Below are positions 12,190 to 25,600 of a stretch of 64,000 nt of DNA, one piece after another. Below the pieces are notes generated by a model. It did no database searches. It was not told the DNA's origin and saw only the letters and a program-made list of their open reading frames with translations. Each line of letters begins with the position of its first letter. The first letter of the stretch is position 1. Made by a program: the position numbers and the translations under genes. Source of the DNA: Paramecium octaurelia (lineage: Eukaryota > Ciliophora > Oligohymenophorea > Peniculida > Parameciidae); the NCBI GenBank assembly GCA_905182995.1, contig CAJJDP010000005.1:744001-808000 (forward strand), in the 5' to 3' direction.

Positions 12190-15100
12190 TCAACTTAGTA
12201 ATTCAGCTTCCAATCTCTTCTGCTCTCCAAAAGGAACTGCATTATCTTCAACTGACAAAGTAGACATGTGACATGGCAAATCCACTTACTCATCATACTT
12301 TATGGCTTCCTAAGTAACTTGATCATGCATTTAACGTAATATTAAGGCTGCACTTTTTCCAGTCATATCGCAAGGTCTTACACAATGCTTGATAGCATTG
12401 GCAGCATAGGATCCTTCCTCCATACATAGGATACATCTTAAAAATATAAAAATTAATAGATACCCTCTTGGTAAAGGAACAGCAAATGCTCCATTGCAAA
12501 ATCCATAGAATTGACTTCCAAAAGACAATCTGCAATCTGAAAATACTCTAATAGTAAAGATTGGTTGTTTGAATCTAACAGCATCATCAAAATGTTATGC
12601 CAATCCTTCCTTTCCATCATGATACACATTACAGGCAATAGAATTAATGAACTTCTTAGGTACTACATTATCATTTTCAAGTTTAGTAATGAGATTTCTC
12701 ATCCACAATGGAGGAGCTGATACATCTCTTCTAACACCAGCAGCAACCATTGAATGTGGTTCTGCTAATTAACATTTAGTCCACATATATCTATAACCAA
12801 AAAAGAATTTAGTTCTACGTACACTTGAATGATGATTTGATTAAGCATGTGAAATTTATGCAGTCATAGGTAAATAGTGACCTTTAAATAAATAAATATT
12901 TAGTATTACCATCGAATCCTTTTAATTCCATTTCATAAATGTCTTTTTCCATCTTCAATAATTCTTCATTTGTAAAATAACCTACATATGCATGTGCTCC
13001 AACTTAGTATTCTGGGAACATTGGTAAAAATGATTTGAAATTGCATGGACAATTGTTGGGCTCAAAAAAGAAATCCAATCTAATTGATATATATATTATA
13101 ATACCTATCTACTAATCTATCTCCTAATTTAACTTTGGTTACCTTAGTAATTAAGTCGAATGCAAAACTATCTCTAGTTGTTATACAATATAATGGTTAT
13201 TTAAGAAAACTTAATTCTTTCATTTTAAGGATGTCTAGAGATATGGGCTAGTACTTCTTGCTTAATTTGTATGATGACAGATTTGTAAAGTTTTCTGGTG
13301 TGAATTTTGATGTCCAATTAATTGACTTTTTGTTCTACTTTATCTACACATTATCAGTTGGGATTTCGTAGATCTTATTACTTCTTCTAATTATATAATC
13401 CTATCCCTTTTCGTTGGCTTTAAATCTCTTATTCATCATTTTAATCAAGTATGAACTAGTAACATGATGTTCAACTCTCTTGATGAAAGCATTAAGTAAA
13501 TCCTTGTTGTGATCATTAGCTGATTTCCATTTCTCTTCTGCTACATACATCTCCATCCTTATACTACAAGTGTTAATATTATGATTTCCATCTTCTTTTA
13601 TAAGATAATTTATCAATTAATCACTGGCTCCTCCATCTTTTCTTACATCAGTTGATGATAAGATCTTTGCCCTCTTTTTCTTTTTGGTTTATTTCTCATT
13701 ATTAGGACTTTGTTATTGAGTTTATGGAGCCTGGGTTTAGGATCTGGCCTCTAAAACATAATTTTCTTATTGTTAGATAATATTAGTAAATTCTTAGAAT
13801 ATACTTTAGGGAGTTGAATTGCTATTGATTGGTACTTTGGGAACTGATATAACAAATTTAGTTTATATGTCCTCTCTTTGTGTTTCTGTGCAGACAGAAG
13901 AGTTGTCGTTTCCTTCATTCCACAATCCAACACTTTTCAAGAATGCTTTTCTGCCTGATACACTTTTTTTGAATAATAAACATATGGAAATCTCTGATTC
14001 ACAAACAAAGTCCACTAATTATTACTTGATATCCTCCGATTCATTCAATTAAATTGGTCTTAATAATTAGTTTCTATTAATTATATTATTATTTATACTC
14101 GTCATAGTTATAGTGAATCACTAAACATAAGGCATCTTAAAATAACATCCATAAATTCAAGAATTTTCTAGCCAACATGACTCTTTCTCTTGAAATCTTA
14201 TTTCTAAGGTGTGGAAATAGTAGGTACTCTCTCAAGGCACTTTCATCCTAGGAGTTGAAAAGTGTAAACACAATCAAGTTCTTTCCGTTTAAAAGATTAT
14301 AAAACAGGTTATCAAAGGCTTCATCATATCCAGCTATTGGTTAACAGCCTGATGAACACTAATAAACAAGTGGAGGAAGTCTTAATAAAATTCAATCAGT
14401 ACTTTTTAAAAATGTGATTAACATCCTTCTGTTCACTTTCACTCTTCTTGACATACGAAACTCCACATGTTCTTTTCAAATTCAAATTGGCTTGTGATTG
14501 TTTTTGTCTAATGAAGTGTTATTTCTTGGTGTAATCTTCAGGATCCTTATGTCTGTTTTAGATCTCAACTGGAGCGTAACCAGATTGATAATTGAGTTTG
14601 TAGCCTCCCTATTTGAAGTGTTTGTCTCTTTCCTTGTAATCCATGCAGTTTGGTATGGCTTAAAACAACTACTCAAGGGTTGGCTTCCCTTTCAAATTTA
14701 ATTTTTCCAAAGTATAGGCAGCAGGTCTGGATGGAACATCGATTAGTATCTTTTAGTTGGTATTGGTGACCACTTCGAGCTTTTCGAAGGTTTCGTTGTG
14801 TCTGATAGCCTATTCTGGAAAAGGGGTCTTAAAAAGAGTCTCAAAATCCAAAGTAGGTGGAACAACCTGTTCTGAAGCGATCCAAAAGGTTGGGTTGACA
14901 TTAAAATTACTGACAATGCGTTTCTTAACGATAGTTTCTTCATCCGATGATTTTGTTGGATAGACAATTTCAATGAAGGTTCCCTTTTTCTATAACTTAA
15001 GCTTAAGGCAATCTATATAAGTTAAGAATAGACATTAATATATATGGGATTTTGCAAGTGGTTTGTGTTAGGGGGTGTGCCTAGATTAAAGTAATTGTAA

Positions 15101-15207
15101 TTGAAAAGCAATTAATAAATTAATTATTTGTAATTCAGACACACTCCCTATCACAAACCTGAAAATGATGATGTTGTACCTCTTTTATTCATGTGTCTCA
15201 TTTGCAT
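12190..15207 (-). CDS. Long protein with C-terminal AlkB-like 2OG-Fe(II) dioxygenase domain (952 aa)
   Basis: Model from ATG 15207 to TGA 12190-12192 with six introns of 32, 22, 25, 25, 28 and 27 nt; the sum leaves exactly 953 codons. Three of these introns end in AAG rather than TAG. The N-terminal ~600 residues are unrecognised, with Gln/Lys-rich linkers. The last ~220 residues carry AlkB-type features: CNVYHDGKEGLAQHFDD (the HxD iron ligands after Asn-x-Tyr), FTIRVFSDCRLSFGS, then KHCVRPCDMTGKSAALILR (distal His and the two Arg that bind 2-oxoglutarate). Family knowledge: such enzymes oxidatively demethylate nucleic acids or proteins; substrate here is unknown. The upstream half could be a separate gene joined wrongly at the intron near 14070-14090; an unspliced reading would stop there. 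The first exons are the least certain part. Confidence 0.7.
15060..15159. repeat. Imperfect ~25-bp inverted repeat
   Basis: Arms ggtttgtgttagggggtgtg (15060 on) and cacactccctatcacaaacc (ending 15159) are near-perfect reverse complements over about 25 bp, with about 50 bp of AT-rich loop. It falls in the proposed early coding sequence of the AlkB-like gene. Confidence 0.6.
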
Positions 15208-15332
15208 AATTAAAAAATTGTTATACTCAGGGTCATTGATGTTGGTCCCTTTTTTAGCAGTATATTTGTAAGAATACCCCCCTTATTGTTAAAAAAGATT
15301 TGAGTCTTATATTTAATTAATATATAAAATAA

Positions 15333-16343
15333 TCATAATTTCTATATGAGACGAAGTATGTCAGCTGAAAACTTATCTCTTACATCAAAGTGTGTGTATC
15401 CACTTTATTAGAACTAAAGTTATTAACAATAGAATTACTGATTCGTCACTTCCAGGCACAATGCAAGTGTTTTTTTGGTTCACAATACAGTTGTACTTGA
15501 TGATATCGTCGTTTGGAGACCAGAAAGAATAAATTTTGGCACCTTCTCTACGAGTTTTTGAGTTCAAGGAAGAGAGCATTTGTGATGATGGTGAAAATCC
15601 ATTGTATGTGCTGCATGTGGGTAATCCAGTTGCATAAGTGCAATCGACTAATCCATAGTTAGCACCGGCTAATCCGAAGAAGGCAGCAATGGAACTGGTG
15701 ATGGGACTTCCAACGGTAAATTTAGTTAGCAATGATTCTGAATAGGTTCCACCAATGATGGCAGCTCTTGCCAAAGTGACTCCCATTGAATGACCAATGA
15801 CAATAACTTTGCTGGCTTTGGTATAAGCAAGGACTCCTTCGATGAAACGTCTAGTAGTCATCACATATTTTTCATTGTGACTGTTTTAAGATGCCAAATT
15901 TGGATTGGCAGGACCTACAAATTTATTATTATAAAAATTACCCCAAGTTGTTACGTACAAATCAGCCTTTGTGTATCCTCCATTGGTTTATAGATATTCA
16001 ATAAGTTATGTGAATCCAGTCTACCATCCTACAGTTCCACCATTACCAGCTCCAATATCAGAGTTTCCATGAATAAAAACGATAGGATATTTGGATGGAG
16101 CAGTGGTTGGTCTAGTTTCGGCACCTCTAGAAGGAATAATAGATCAATTGCTTACCCATATGTGGACCAAGTGATATCGGATCTGATGAAATCATATTTG
16201 GAATCAAAAGATTTTATAAACGATGCAAAATCTGCTGTGAACCCGTGATCTATAGTGCTAACGTTGCTATCATAGTTCATGTAGGCTGTGGCTCCCAAAA
16301 CCATCAATACTCCCAAGGTAAGCAATAGTGTTTATGATGTCAT
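15333..16343 (-). CDS. Secreted alpha/beta-hydrolase, EstA/LipA-like lipase (318 aa)
   Basis: ATG 16343 opens a signal peptide (QTLLLTLGVLMVLGATAY). Two introns (29 nt near 16151; 25 nt GTAATTC...ACTTTAG near 15426) leave exactly 319 codons to TGA 15333-15335. Lipase signatures: oxyanion strand FIHGNSDIGAGNGG, nucleophile elbow GHSMG, acidic residue in SPNDD, and a catalytic-His candidate in GYTHFDVRD near the C-terminus. Cysteines are paired in the mid-region (VDCTY...PTCSTY, NCIV...TCIV). Family knowledge: Lipase_2/EstA-type serine hydrolases act on lipids and esters outside the cell. If the last intron is left in, the protein would lose the catalytic His, which supports splicing. Confidence 0.85.
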
Positions 16344-16477
16344 TGAATTGAAATAAATATCTAATTGCAGACCGGATGTGTTATTAATTTGCGAACAAAG
16401 ATATTCCGTCATTATTAATTGCGTAATGCATAATACTTTTGCCATTCACATTTATTATAAAATATTATTATAAAAAA

Positions 16478-19400
16478 TCATAAATGTTATCCTAATTCTT
16501 TAAACATTTGAGCCATATCTGCCAATTGATTTTTCTTGGGCATCGCTACTCTTGGAGGTTAGCTATCTTCTAAACTGAACAATTATTTCTCAGCCAACTC
16601 TTTTTTAATGTACATCAGATAAGTTGACCTGCTCATATCTGAAAATTTCGGTGTGAATTTCAAAAATGTTTTCTCATCATCATCTATATATTACTTCTAT
16701 CCTCCCTTCTGTTTGAACAACATCTTACTAAGTTCCTTATTCTCAATGTCCATTTTCCTTTCCACTCCATCTATTATCATACCAATCACTTGATGGGATT
16801 TCTTTTATTGTTTTTCAACTTGATCTCTTATCTGTTTCTACACTTTTTGTTGTTTCTCCTATTATAATATCAAATCTGTCCCTTGAGCCTCCAAATGTGT
16901 AACAGATTGACTCACCTATGAACTTTTTTAAGTTTCAGGAGCCTTCTTTAAAATCGACTTAGGCATTGAACTTGATTTTTATTGTGTGAGATTTTTGGTT
17001 GATTATGCCTTCACATCATCTAACAAAAGTAGAGAATTTCTACCCTAAGAGGGCTGAAGAGAAGTTTGATGATTTAGAGGCTTTTTATCAATTTCTTATA
17101 CCAGAATTCTAACATTTTTTCTATGTCGAGTAGACTATTGTTATTACTATACATTCTGATTTTCGTGCACTTCCACTAAAGTTTCCTTCTCAAAAGCTGA
17201 CTTTAATTTTTATATCCTTTCCTTTTCCTTTTATTCTCTATGCAAATTTGCAAAAAACTTAGATAAACCTAAGGCTTCCCGATGTTTATAAATAAAATCT
17301 TTTAGTTTCTTCTTCTTGCTTTTCTCCAATACCTTTCTCAAGTAAATAGTCTCCTCTTCATCCTTCAGATCAATATTCACATTAGTTTATACTATCTTTT
17401 TGCCTGCTACCATCTTATCAATCTTCTTTCTTTTTAATTCCTTTAACTCTTTCTCTGCTGTTACTTTACCATCTATAATATGAGCTTAATCCCTAACCTT
17501 TGTATCTATCTCCACTTTTACTGGTGGCGAGTTGAATTGCACCTAATAAAACATGATCTCTTCCTTAGCTTTCAAATTGAGCATTTTTCTACCAAAATTA
17601 AACTCCTTCTTGTCAAAGTCCTCCTTCTTTCTTAAACTAAACAGTTATCCTAAAATGTCATTGTAATCTTAAAATTCATTAGTTTCAATCTTCCCAGTAA
17701 CCATCTTATTAACATAAACATCCAAATCTTATTTATGATGTTCATCCCTATCTGGATGTTCTCTATATTCTATATTTTCTAATTGTCTTTTTAATTATGT
17801 GCCCACATTGCTTAAGCTTTTCTCCTCCTACTTTTTTGGCTTCGAAAATTCATTGAAATACTAATTAGTAGTTAGAATTTTAGACTTGTGATCTAGGGGT
17901 CTTTCAAAGCCTATTTTAATCAAACCAACCGATTTTCCCAATTTTCTATTTAGTCTCAATAGTTTTCTGTTATTAGTTATAGGCTTCTTTGCCACTGATT
18001 GCGTTCTTTTCTTTTCAAAGATATCATTATCAAATTATAAATTGTCTATTGAAGGAGCAAAAAAACTCCCATCAAAAAAGCTATCTTAGCTATTTGAGTC
18101 ACTATCGAATATATCGATTGAAGCATCTGTTCCATGGGGTTAAGATTGCTCAATAACTTTCTAATCAAATTATTTATTTATTTTCTGCTCTTGTTTGACC
18201 TATGTTTTCAAATACAATTATTTATTTAAAGGTTTAATTTGAAAGAGATGATACATATCATTGTTAAATTTCTTAAGATATTAAGATTCTGATTATTCCT
18301 TTTAATCTCTATGTTTTTTCTTGACTTTATTTAACTCTGAATCAAGTGTTGACTCAGCTATAAAACTCAAATCAGCTAAATCCTTGAGATTCTACTCAAC
18401 TCTATGCTTCCCTTCACTTGCCAATTTTATAATATGTTTCTTAAACTCATCTATCCCTTAGATATATTTTTCTGCTAACCAACTAGCCGTTGTTAATGAC
18501 TCTACAATCCTATGATAATTATTCTAAGCTTCATAATTACACATCATAGTAACCAAGGCAGATAAAGTTGTTATAACGCATCTCTTCATCCTTTTTCTTT
18601 CTCTGTTTTTGTACTTTCTTTATGTAAATTTCTCTTGATTTATTCTAATTCTCATTTCTCCACATAAGATTACTATTGCTTCTTCAGCAACCTTTAATGA
18701 TTCTTCATATTCACTTATTTCATAATAATAATTTGCTAAATAAACCTTTGCCTTAGCACATGCATTGACTAGATTTGGATTTGGAGTGTCAAGCATTTAT
18801 TTTGCTATTCTTTGAGCTTCCAACAAATAATAATAAGCGACTTTAGGCTTATTAGCTTTTTTAAAAACCAAATTTGAGATAAGTAGCAATTCAATTAAAT
18901 TGTAGAAGTATTAATCCAATTCAAATTATATATTCAATGGTTTTAATGTTTTGACAATCATATTTGCTATACGACTTGACTCTGATATTTCTTATTCATA
19001 AATGTTGACTTCTTTTGCCTACTTTTTGGTTCTCTCTTTTTTTGGCTTTTCATATTCGTTAATCTTGTAGAATAAAACAGTAACTTCATGTTCCTTGATT
19101 TTTTCTTAAGCTTCTTCATCCGAACTTGTTAAATGGGATACGTCTTCTAAACTAAAAATTGAATTCATTTAATTACACAACTCCTTTCATTTCATTTGGG
19201 ATAACTTTCTATAAGTAGAGATTCAAGTATTTGTATAAATCGAATATTGCTTAGGTTCCTCTTTGAGTAATCAAGATCATAACTTCTGGTCTATCTTGTT
19301 CTATGTCAGGTTTCAACAATCCTTTTTTTAAGATTTTATTAATGCAATTAATTATCCTACGATTCAACATAACCATCTCACTCAATTCCAAATCTTTACG

Positions 19401-19618
19401 CTGACTAGCAAACTTATCCAAAAGTTGAAATGCTTTCTTATAGAGTTTCTAATTGATTTAATAAATCAAGATACTTTTTATATCATTTTTCCAGTTTCTC
19501 TGTGAATGTAATCATAGCTACCCTACAATAGACTTTTTAATTTACTCTCTTCTTTGTTTTAATGAGATTATTATTATTAGTGAGATGTATTGACAGAAGA
19601 AGTTTCTTTTTAATTCAT
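16478..19618 (-). CDS. Helical-repeat and coiled-coil protein (1,029 aa), unrecognised
   Basis: ATG 19618 (MNQKETSSVNTSHQQQQ) to TGA 16478-16480. A 26-nt intron (GTATCTTG...CAATTAG) and a 25-nt intron (GTAATTAAATG...TTTTTAG) give exactly 1,030 codons; the ATG at 19168 lies inside that second intron and is not the start. Residues ~40-330 are all-helical with TPR-like pairs (ACAKAKVYLANYYYEISEYEESLKVA... style), the rest is basic and charged with coiled-coil stretches (EKELKELKRKKIDKM, QQKVQKQIRDQVEKQ) and Ser/Gln-rich linkers. The C-terminus is MFKELGQHL. A scaffold or cytoskeletal role is plausible; no family named. Confidence 0.75.
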
Positions 19619-19785
19619 TAAAATTAATGTTAAAATGACTTTTGATTTTTATTTACTATATTTCCAAAGCATTATATTTTTGTGTAAGCCAGATGAAGAT
19701 GTTAAATATAGATTTTGACCTCCTTTCTGAATTCTAAATATATTATTGATTGATCTATATTAAATATATATAAAAACATAAGGAT

Positions 19786-22613
19786 TCATTATTGTTTACT
19801 CTCTATCACCGTTGTGATATCCGATTCAATATTTTTATATTAATCAGCCAACAATTAAGGCAACTGTCCTATGTCCTTTAAAGAATTCATAAAGTAGTCC
19901 AACTCTTCTTTGATCCTCGTAAACCCAATTCTAAGAAGATCAACAATATTCTTACTTGGATGTTATGTTAAGCTACTTGAATATCTTTACAAAATCTGAA
20001 TTGAGGATGGATACAATATGTCCAAACACCTTGCAAAGATCCTCCTTTGTGATAATATCCTCAATGGCAACATAAAGAGACCGAGTATTCTAACAGATTT
20101 GATTAGTCATCTTAGTGGGAACAGTAATTTTTGTTTAAGAGTCCTAAAGGCTTATATTTCAATATTACATTCCACTCTAATTTGGCAATGTCTTCGAAAT
20201 GCTTATAAAATCTATCCTACACTATGGTAGTAAGTTTGGCCATTACTTCAGCATTATGATTTTCATAATCTACCTTGATTGTCGCAAAATCATTCTGGAT
20301 TTATTGTAGATTAGTAAACTCTGTTTGTTATTGTTGGCTAATATATAAGTATAATGTGCTTACTTAATTACTTTAAATAATTTATTAGATAAGGGATCTA
20401 ACAAGTATAGGAAGAGTCTCAAACATATTGATGATATTGCCAAATTCTTAGCTGTAATTGTCGATATTTTACCAAAATGAACAGCGCCTGCCCCCAAAAT
20501 ATATTAGGTGGCTAAAGAATTATAACTTTTTATTAATTCTACCAACTTTTACGCTTATTCATAATTGATAACTGAGTATGACTCAAATAAATGCAAATAT
20601 TGACTAATAGCTTATAAAAAAAATAGGAATGCTTGTGTTACTTTATATTTGGAATTGTCTTTTAAGATGATAATTTCAGTTTTAATTATTTTGAAATGTG
20701 AATTATTCACGTAGGAAGGCAATAGGTTCTTCCCAGCCATAGTACTATTATTAAGAAGAACACTCTCATCTAACTATTCAACTTATTTCAAGTCTTCTAG
20801 GTCCAATAAATAAGTAATTATTTCGTAATTGTCAAAAGACACATCTGATGCCAACCAAGTTTCATTCTCTAGATATTTATTCAATTGCGTTTTCTTCTCT
20901 TTATGAAAATTTTAGAGATATTGCTTTTCCTAAGCACTTCTCATATAAATTAATTGATTGATAGAACATTTCTAATATTATCCTCTAATTTTTTACATTA
21001 TTTTATCGTTGATTTGTAAATCATCATTAATTCTAGACATTTCTTATTACAAAAATGAATCCCAAAACTTATATATTTACAGTAGATCGATAAAATCTTT
21101 AACTGAAGATTCAGAAGCAATCCTCTTAGATGACAACAATAAAGCAACCTTTTCATTAGCAAATTTGAGCATTGCTACAGGAATAGAAAAATGCTCTTCT
21201 ATTATTTCCATATGTTTGGGCTGATCTAATACATTTTTGGCAATAGATTGAGCTAGTGCAATTTAGAGATTAATTGTCTTTTTTAAATTTTCAGAAAAGA
21301 ATTAAACAATTTTGATAAAGATGCTTAATGGTTGTTCTTCCATGTATTAAGATAGTTATTCCATCGTAGATTACTCATCGAATTTACTTTATTATTAGGA
21401 ATCCTCTTAATTGAAGAAATTCTTTAATGCAATGAGAAATTCCTAATAATATCCTTGCAATTCCTCCAGAACCTTTTATTTAAATATTTTATCGCCCATA
21501 TCAATAATGCCTGATGAGGATAAAAGAGTTTTAATAAAACTATCATCAGATTGTTTATTTATAGATATGATTTATTACTGTTATTATTCAAACCAACTAT
21601 CATTTACATAAGAATTGGCAAGCACAGAATCATCATGATCATTCAATTAATGAGTCAATTAATTAATGAGTTATTTGTTTGGTGTTAATAATTATGTCAT
21701 TTGAGTAAGCATTATTGATAGAAGATGATTCAAAATTGTTGTGTATAGATTCTTTTGTAGAAGTTCCAGTTTCTAAGGTATGAACTTTAAACTTGTTATT
21801 GATTTAATAGTTTAATATGTCTATTCACTTACTTTAAGCAATTAGACTGCTTAGGAATATTTCTTAGTATTGATAAGTTCTGTTAATGTAAGGAAACTCT
21901 TTTAAATCGACTAAATACGTTTAAGAGTGAATAAAATGTTCTCAACTTTTTCAATTGTCTAAACTCAATAAGAATTAATACTTGTTTCTTCTTTGTGATT
22001 TCCGTGCTCTTTTTTATCATATGTTCTCTAGTTACACTATATATTTCACGTATTCGCTTGACTTTTTTAATATTCTGGTCTATGATTTAATTCATCTCAT
22101 TCAAATTTAATATTACACTAAGAAACTTATCGAAGCGAGAATTAATTTAGAAGAATAGGGTAATCTCTACATCATCTAAATGATCCTTGATCTCCTCTAA
22201 ATACTGATTAATTTTATCCTTGCCCAATGAGAATAGTTGATAGTTGAATCGGAACGGCTAATCAAAAAAATATGCAGGCACTGTATTGTAACAACCTAAA
22301 ACCATTTCATCTAAATCATCAGGAATATCTGGGGTTTGCACTTGTTTTTGAAATTTTCTATACTCGATATAAACATCCCTTATAGATTGCAAGTAGCCAA
22401 CAAAATCTTTGAATCCCAATTCTTTAATTTACTACAAGTCTGATGATCTCGAAGCTGTGTTCACTATTGCTTAAGCTTCCTTCAATGATATTTGATGCTA
22501 GGGTTCTTGGGTTTTTCTGAGTACTCTCTTGAGCAATTGATCGAAGTAGCCTTCTTCTATTACAGAAAAGACCAGTTGTTATTCTTACTTGTTTTCCTCA
22601 CTAATTATTCCAT
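19786..22613 (-). CDS. VPS54: VPS54-like subunit of the GARP/EARP tethering complex (898 aa)
   Basis: ATG 22613 to TGA 19786-19788. Five introns (32, 23, 26, 25, 25 nt) leave exactly 899 codons. The N-terminal third fits the Vps54_N domain: VPAYFFDQPFRFNYQLF, helices carrying LEEIKDHLDDVEITLFFQI, then QTIEKVENILFTLKRIQ and YSQAVQLLKVSEQ. The middle shows the family hallmark LATQYILGAGAVHFGKIST followed by ITAKNLAISS, and the C-terminal part has the 'DYENHNAEVMAKL...ERFYKHFEDI' type helices. Family knowledge: VPS54 (GARP) and VPS50 (EARP) share this layout and tether endosome-derived vesicles to the Golgi or recycling membranes. I prefer VPS54 but VPS50 cannot be excluded. Only 32 bp separate its start from the myosin stop. 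Confidence 0.8.
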
Positions 22614-22645
22614 GAAGAATACCTCATTTCGATTGCTTAAATTAA

Positions 22646-25600
22646 TCAATTTATATATTATAATATATCACTTAATTCAGATTATTTTAGTATTTCCTAT
22701 AATTAAGGATCATTTCGATATTTCTTCACAGCCTTAAGCAATTTGAGTCTAAATAATAATCAAATTTACTTATTCGAATTATCGATATGATAAGATTTGG
22801 CATTGATAATATCTGTGTTTTCAGAATGTTCCAATAACTATCTTTGCAATTATATATTCGACTCATTCTTGAAACTAAAAAAACAACTTGAATCCTTGAC
22901 ATCATCAAGTAAATTAAAGGGAGACTACTAGAGTTATTTAACTAATTGTTAATGTTCAATTTTTGAGGCAAATTTTATATTTAATTTTTGTTAAGGTTTT
23001 TTCATTTGATTGAAATAATTAGCAAGATTGTCACAATAAGGAGGATCTAAAGAGTAGAGATCATTCTCACTCCACTTGCTAACCATCTAATTGATAATCT
23101 TATTTTTCAACTTAATGTTATCATCTATACATTTATAAGTTTTGGCGAACGTAATATACACAATACTTAGTGTTCTACTCCAACTGCTTAATACTCTAAC
23201 TGCTGGGTAATTGGTCATATATTCAACTGGTTTCTATTGGTATTATAGGCAGGAATTAGTCCCCCACCAATAAACCTTTTTTGTGTCCAATATTACAATC
23301 GACTGTTTATGACCAGCCATCACCTAAAGAACCTTTGATTCGAATGGTAACATCTTTGGAAAGGCTTCATCCTTAAGGTTCCCATGTCCTAATTGTCCCA
23401 TTTGACCCCAACCCCAAGTGTAAACCTTCCCTAAAGTGGACTTGGCTATTGTATGCTTCATTCCACAATGTACTTCAGCGATTTTATCAGACAATTCAAT
23501 TAAAGTTAATTCATTCTTCGAATGACCTCTATTTATTCCTAGTTCCCCAACTGTATTTTCACCCATAGAGAACATCATTCCATTAGTGGATAATACAATA
23601 AAGAATTGCAAACCATGTGATATTTGATGGACTTAAATCTTTTATTATATTTAACTCATTCTGATGAATGTAGTCCATGATTTTAATTCAGCTGGCTTTT
23701 TTTATTTCTTTTTCCATATATAAATTAAATTGTTCTCATCAACAGCCACATTATCATCATTGTAAACTGAAAACAACTTAATATTCTTTAAAATACACTG
23801 TTTTTCATCAGTTGAATATAAAATATTGTCTTAACTTAAAATCAACCCATGATTGGCTCCAGATTTAATTGACTTGACTTTGAATTAAAATTGTATTTAA
23901 TTAATTTTATTTGCATTTTATTTAAGCAATCCCTGCTATAATTAATCATTCAATCCCCAAGAATAGACTTTATTTTGCAATGTTCCTACATATGCATGGC
24001 ATTCTCCTATCGAATATGTAGAAATGTAATTCTACTTTTCGTAACATTCTTTAAAGCATCTTTTATATAAGGAAGTCCATAAAGTATCATATATTTCACT
24101 CACATCTGTCAATATTTCTAAATCTATTACTTAACTAAATAAATCAATCTTTTTTCCAGGAGTATTTTCCTATTCAGTTTCCAAAACAGATTCAATATAG
24201 CTATCATGCAAATTCATGAATTCTTATTCTCTTATCCTGTTCAATTCATTTTCCAAAGGTTTCAAAATCATGTCCTCATACTTCTTTTATTATCTGTATT
24301 AATTAAAATACTTTCTCACTCCTCTTTAAATTACTATGGCAGCATATCTGATTCTCTGAAATAGATCAGATAACCATTTGCTTCTAATCCATCCCTAAAT
24401 GTAAGCAGTGGCTGTTTTTAATGATTTGAAATATCTTCTTTATTAGTTTCTTCTGACATATTTTTAGATTATAATAGCAGCTTAATTGGCTGTAACTAAA
24501 AACCCTGCCAATTTAATTGATTAGATATTATCTTCATTATTTTTGCGTGTTATGTAACCCTTCCATGTTTTCTGAATTTTTGTTGCAGCTCTATAAACAA
24601 TAACTTTCCATGCTTAATCTGTAACTTTAATCAATAATTTTTTAATGTCATTTTCAACTTATTAGTCTTATTACTATTGCTTTTATCTTACAAATCTCTA
24701 TATTTTTATTACACACTGTTCTTCAACAATCATTTATTTAATTGCACATATTCTCTTAAAATAGGTTTGTACTACTTTTGATGCTTATAAATATCTTTTA
24801 TAACTTATCCTTTTTAAATACTCTTTTATTTTGAATTAGATAAAAACAATAGACTGCATGAATCTAATATATCTTTACCTTGATAAATATCCTCTAATAT
24901 GAGATTAAATATAAATAACTCTACATTAAAATTCTCTAAAGATCATTTTGTTTTTGTAACAAATCCAAGCATTCTATAATTTGGAAGCAGCCTTTTATTT
25001 TATACTTTACTGTTTATTAATCTCTTATTAAATAATCCTATAAGATTGATATCTAAAGAAAACCATTCGACTACCAAATAAAATCTAATCATCAGTAAAT
25101 GCAAAGTTTCTCTTAATGTAGTTAATTACAGCTGTTTTCTAATCTACTTTTTTCTATTAGTTCACTCCAAAATACTCTGCGTAACATTGCTAATAAGTTC
25201 TTCTGAAAGCATAGCCCTCCTTCCTCATTTACAAGCATTCCACTATACAAGAATACTTAATCTAATTTAGCACCAATTATTGATTAAATTAGTCTTGTAT
25301 TAATGAATCATTTGGTTTTATGCATTTTATGAAATAGTTATTGCAATCTTTTAGAGATCCAATAATATTTTATAATTCTGCCCTTGCCACTGTTCCTACA
25401 TACTTTTACGTAATGATTTGCTAATATATTGTCGATATATATTAAATCTTTGATTTTTATAGCAGAATTTAAAACTATTTATTCACCTCATCTTTATTTT
25501 TAATTCTAAATCCAATGACATTATATTCCACTTCTCTGATAAAATGACGAATCCTAAATATCGGTTAAGATGAAGATTTTGAATATGTGATAATCTGATT

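Noticed and set aside
14041-14148. A split of the AlkB-like gene into two genes at about 14070
   Set aside because: A 25-nt GTATAA...TTAATAG intron joins the frames and the full model has exactly 953 codons; kept as an alternative rather than the main call.
19116-19168. Shorter start (MNSIF...) for the helical-repeat gene, and a separate small gene ending at 19116
   Set aside because: The ATG lies inside a 25-nt GTA...TAG intron; removing it joins the two frames and gives exactly 1,030 codons.
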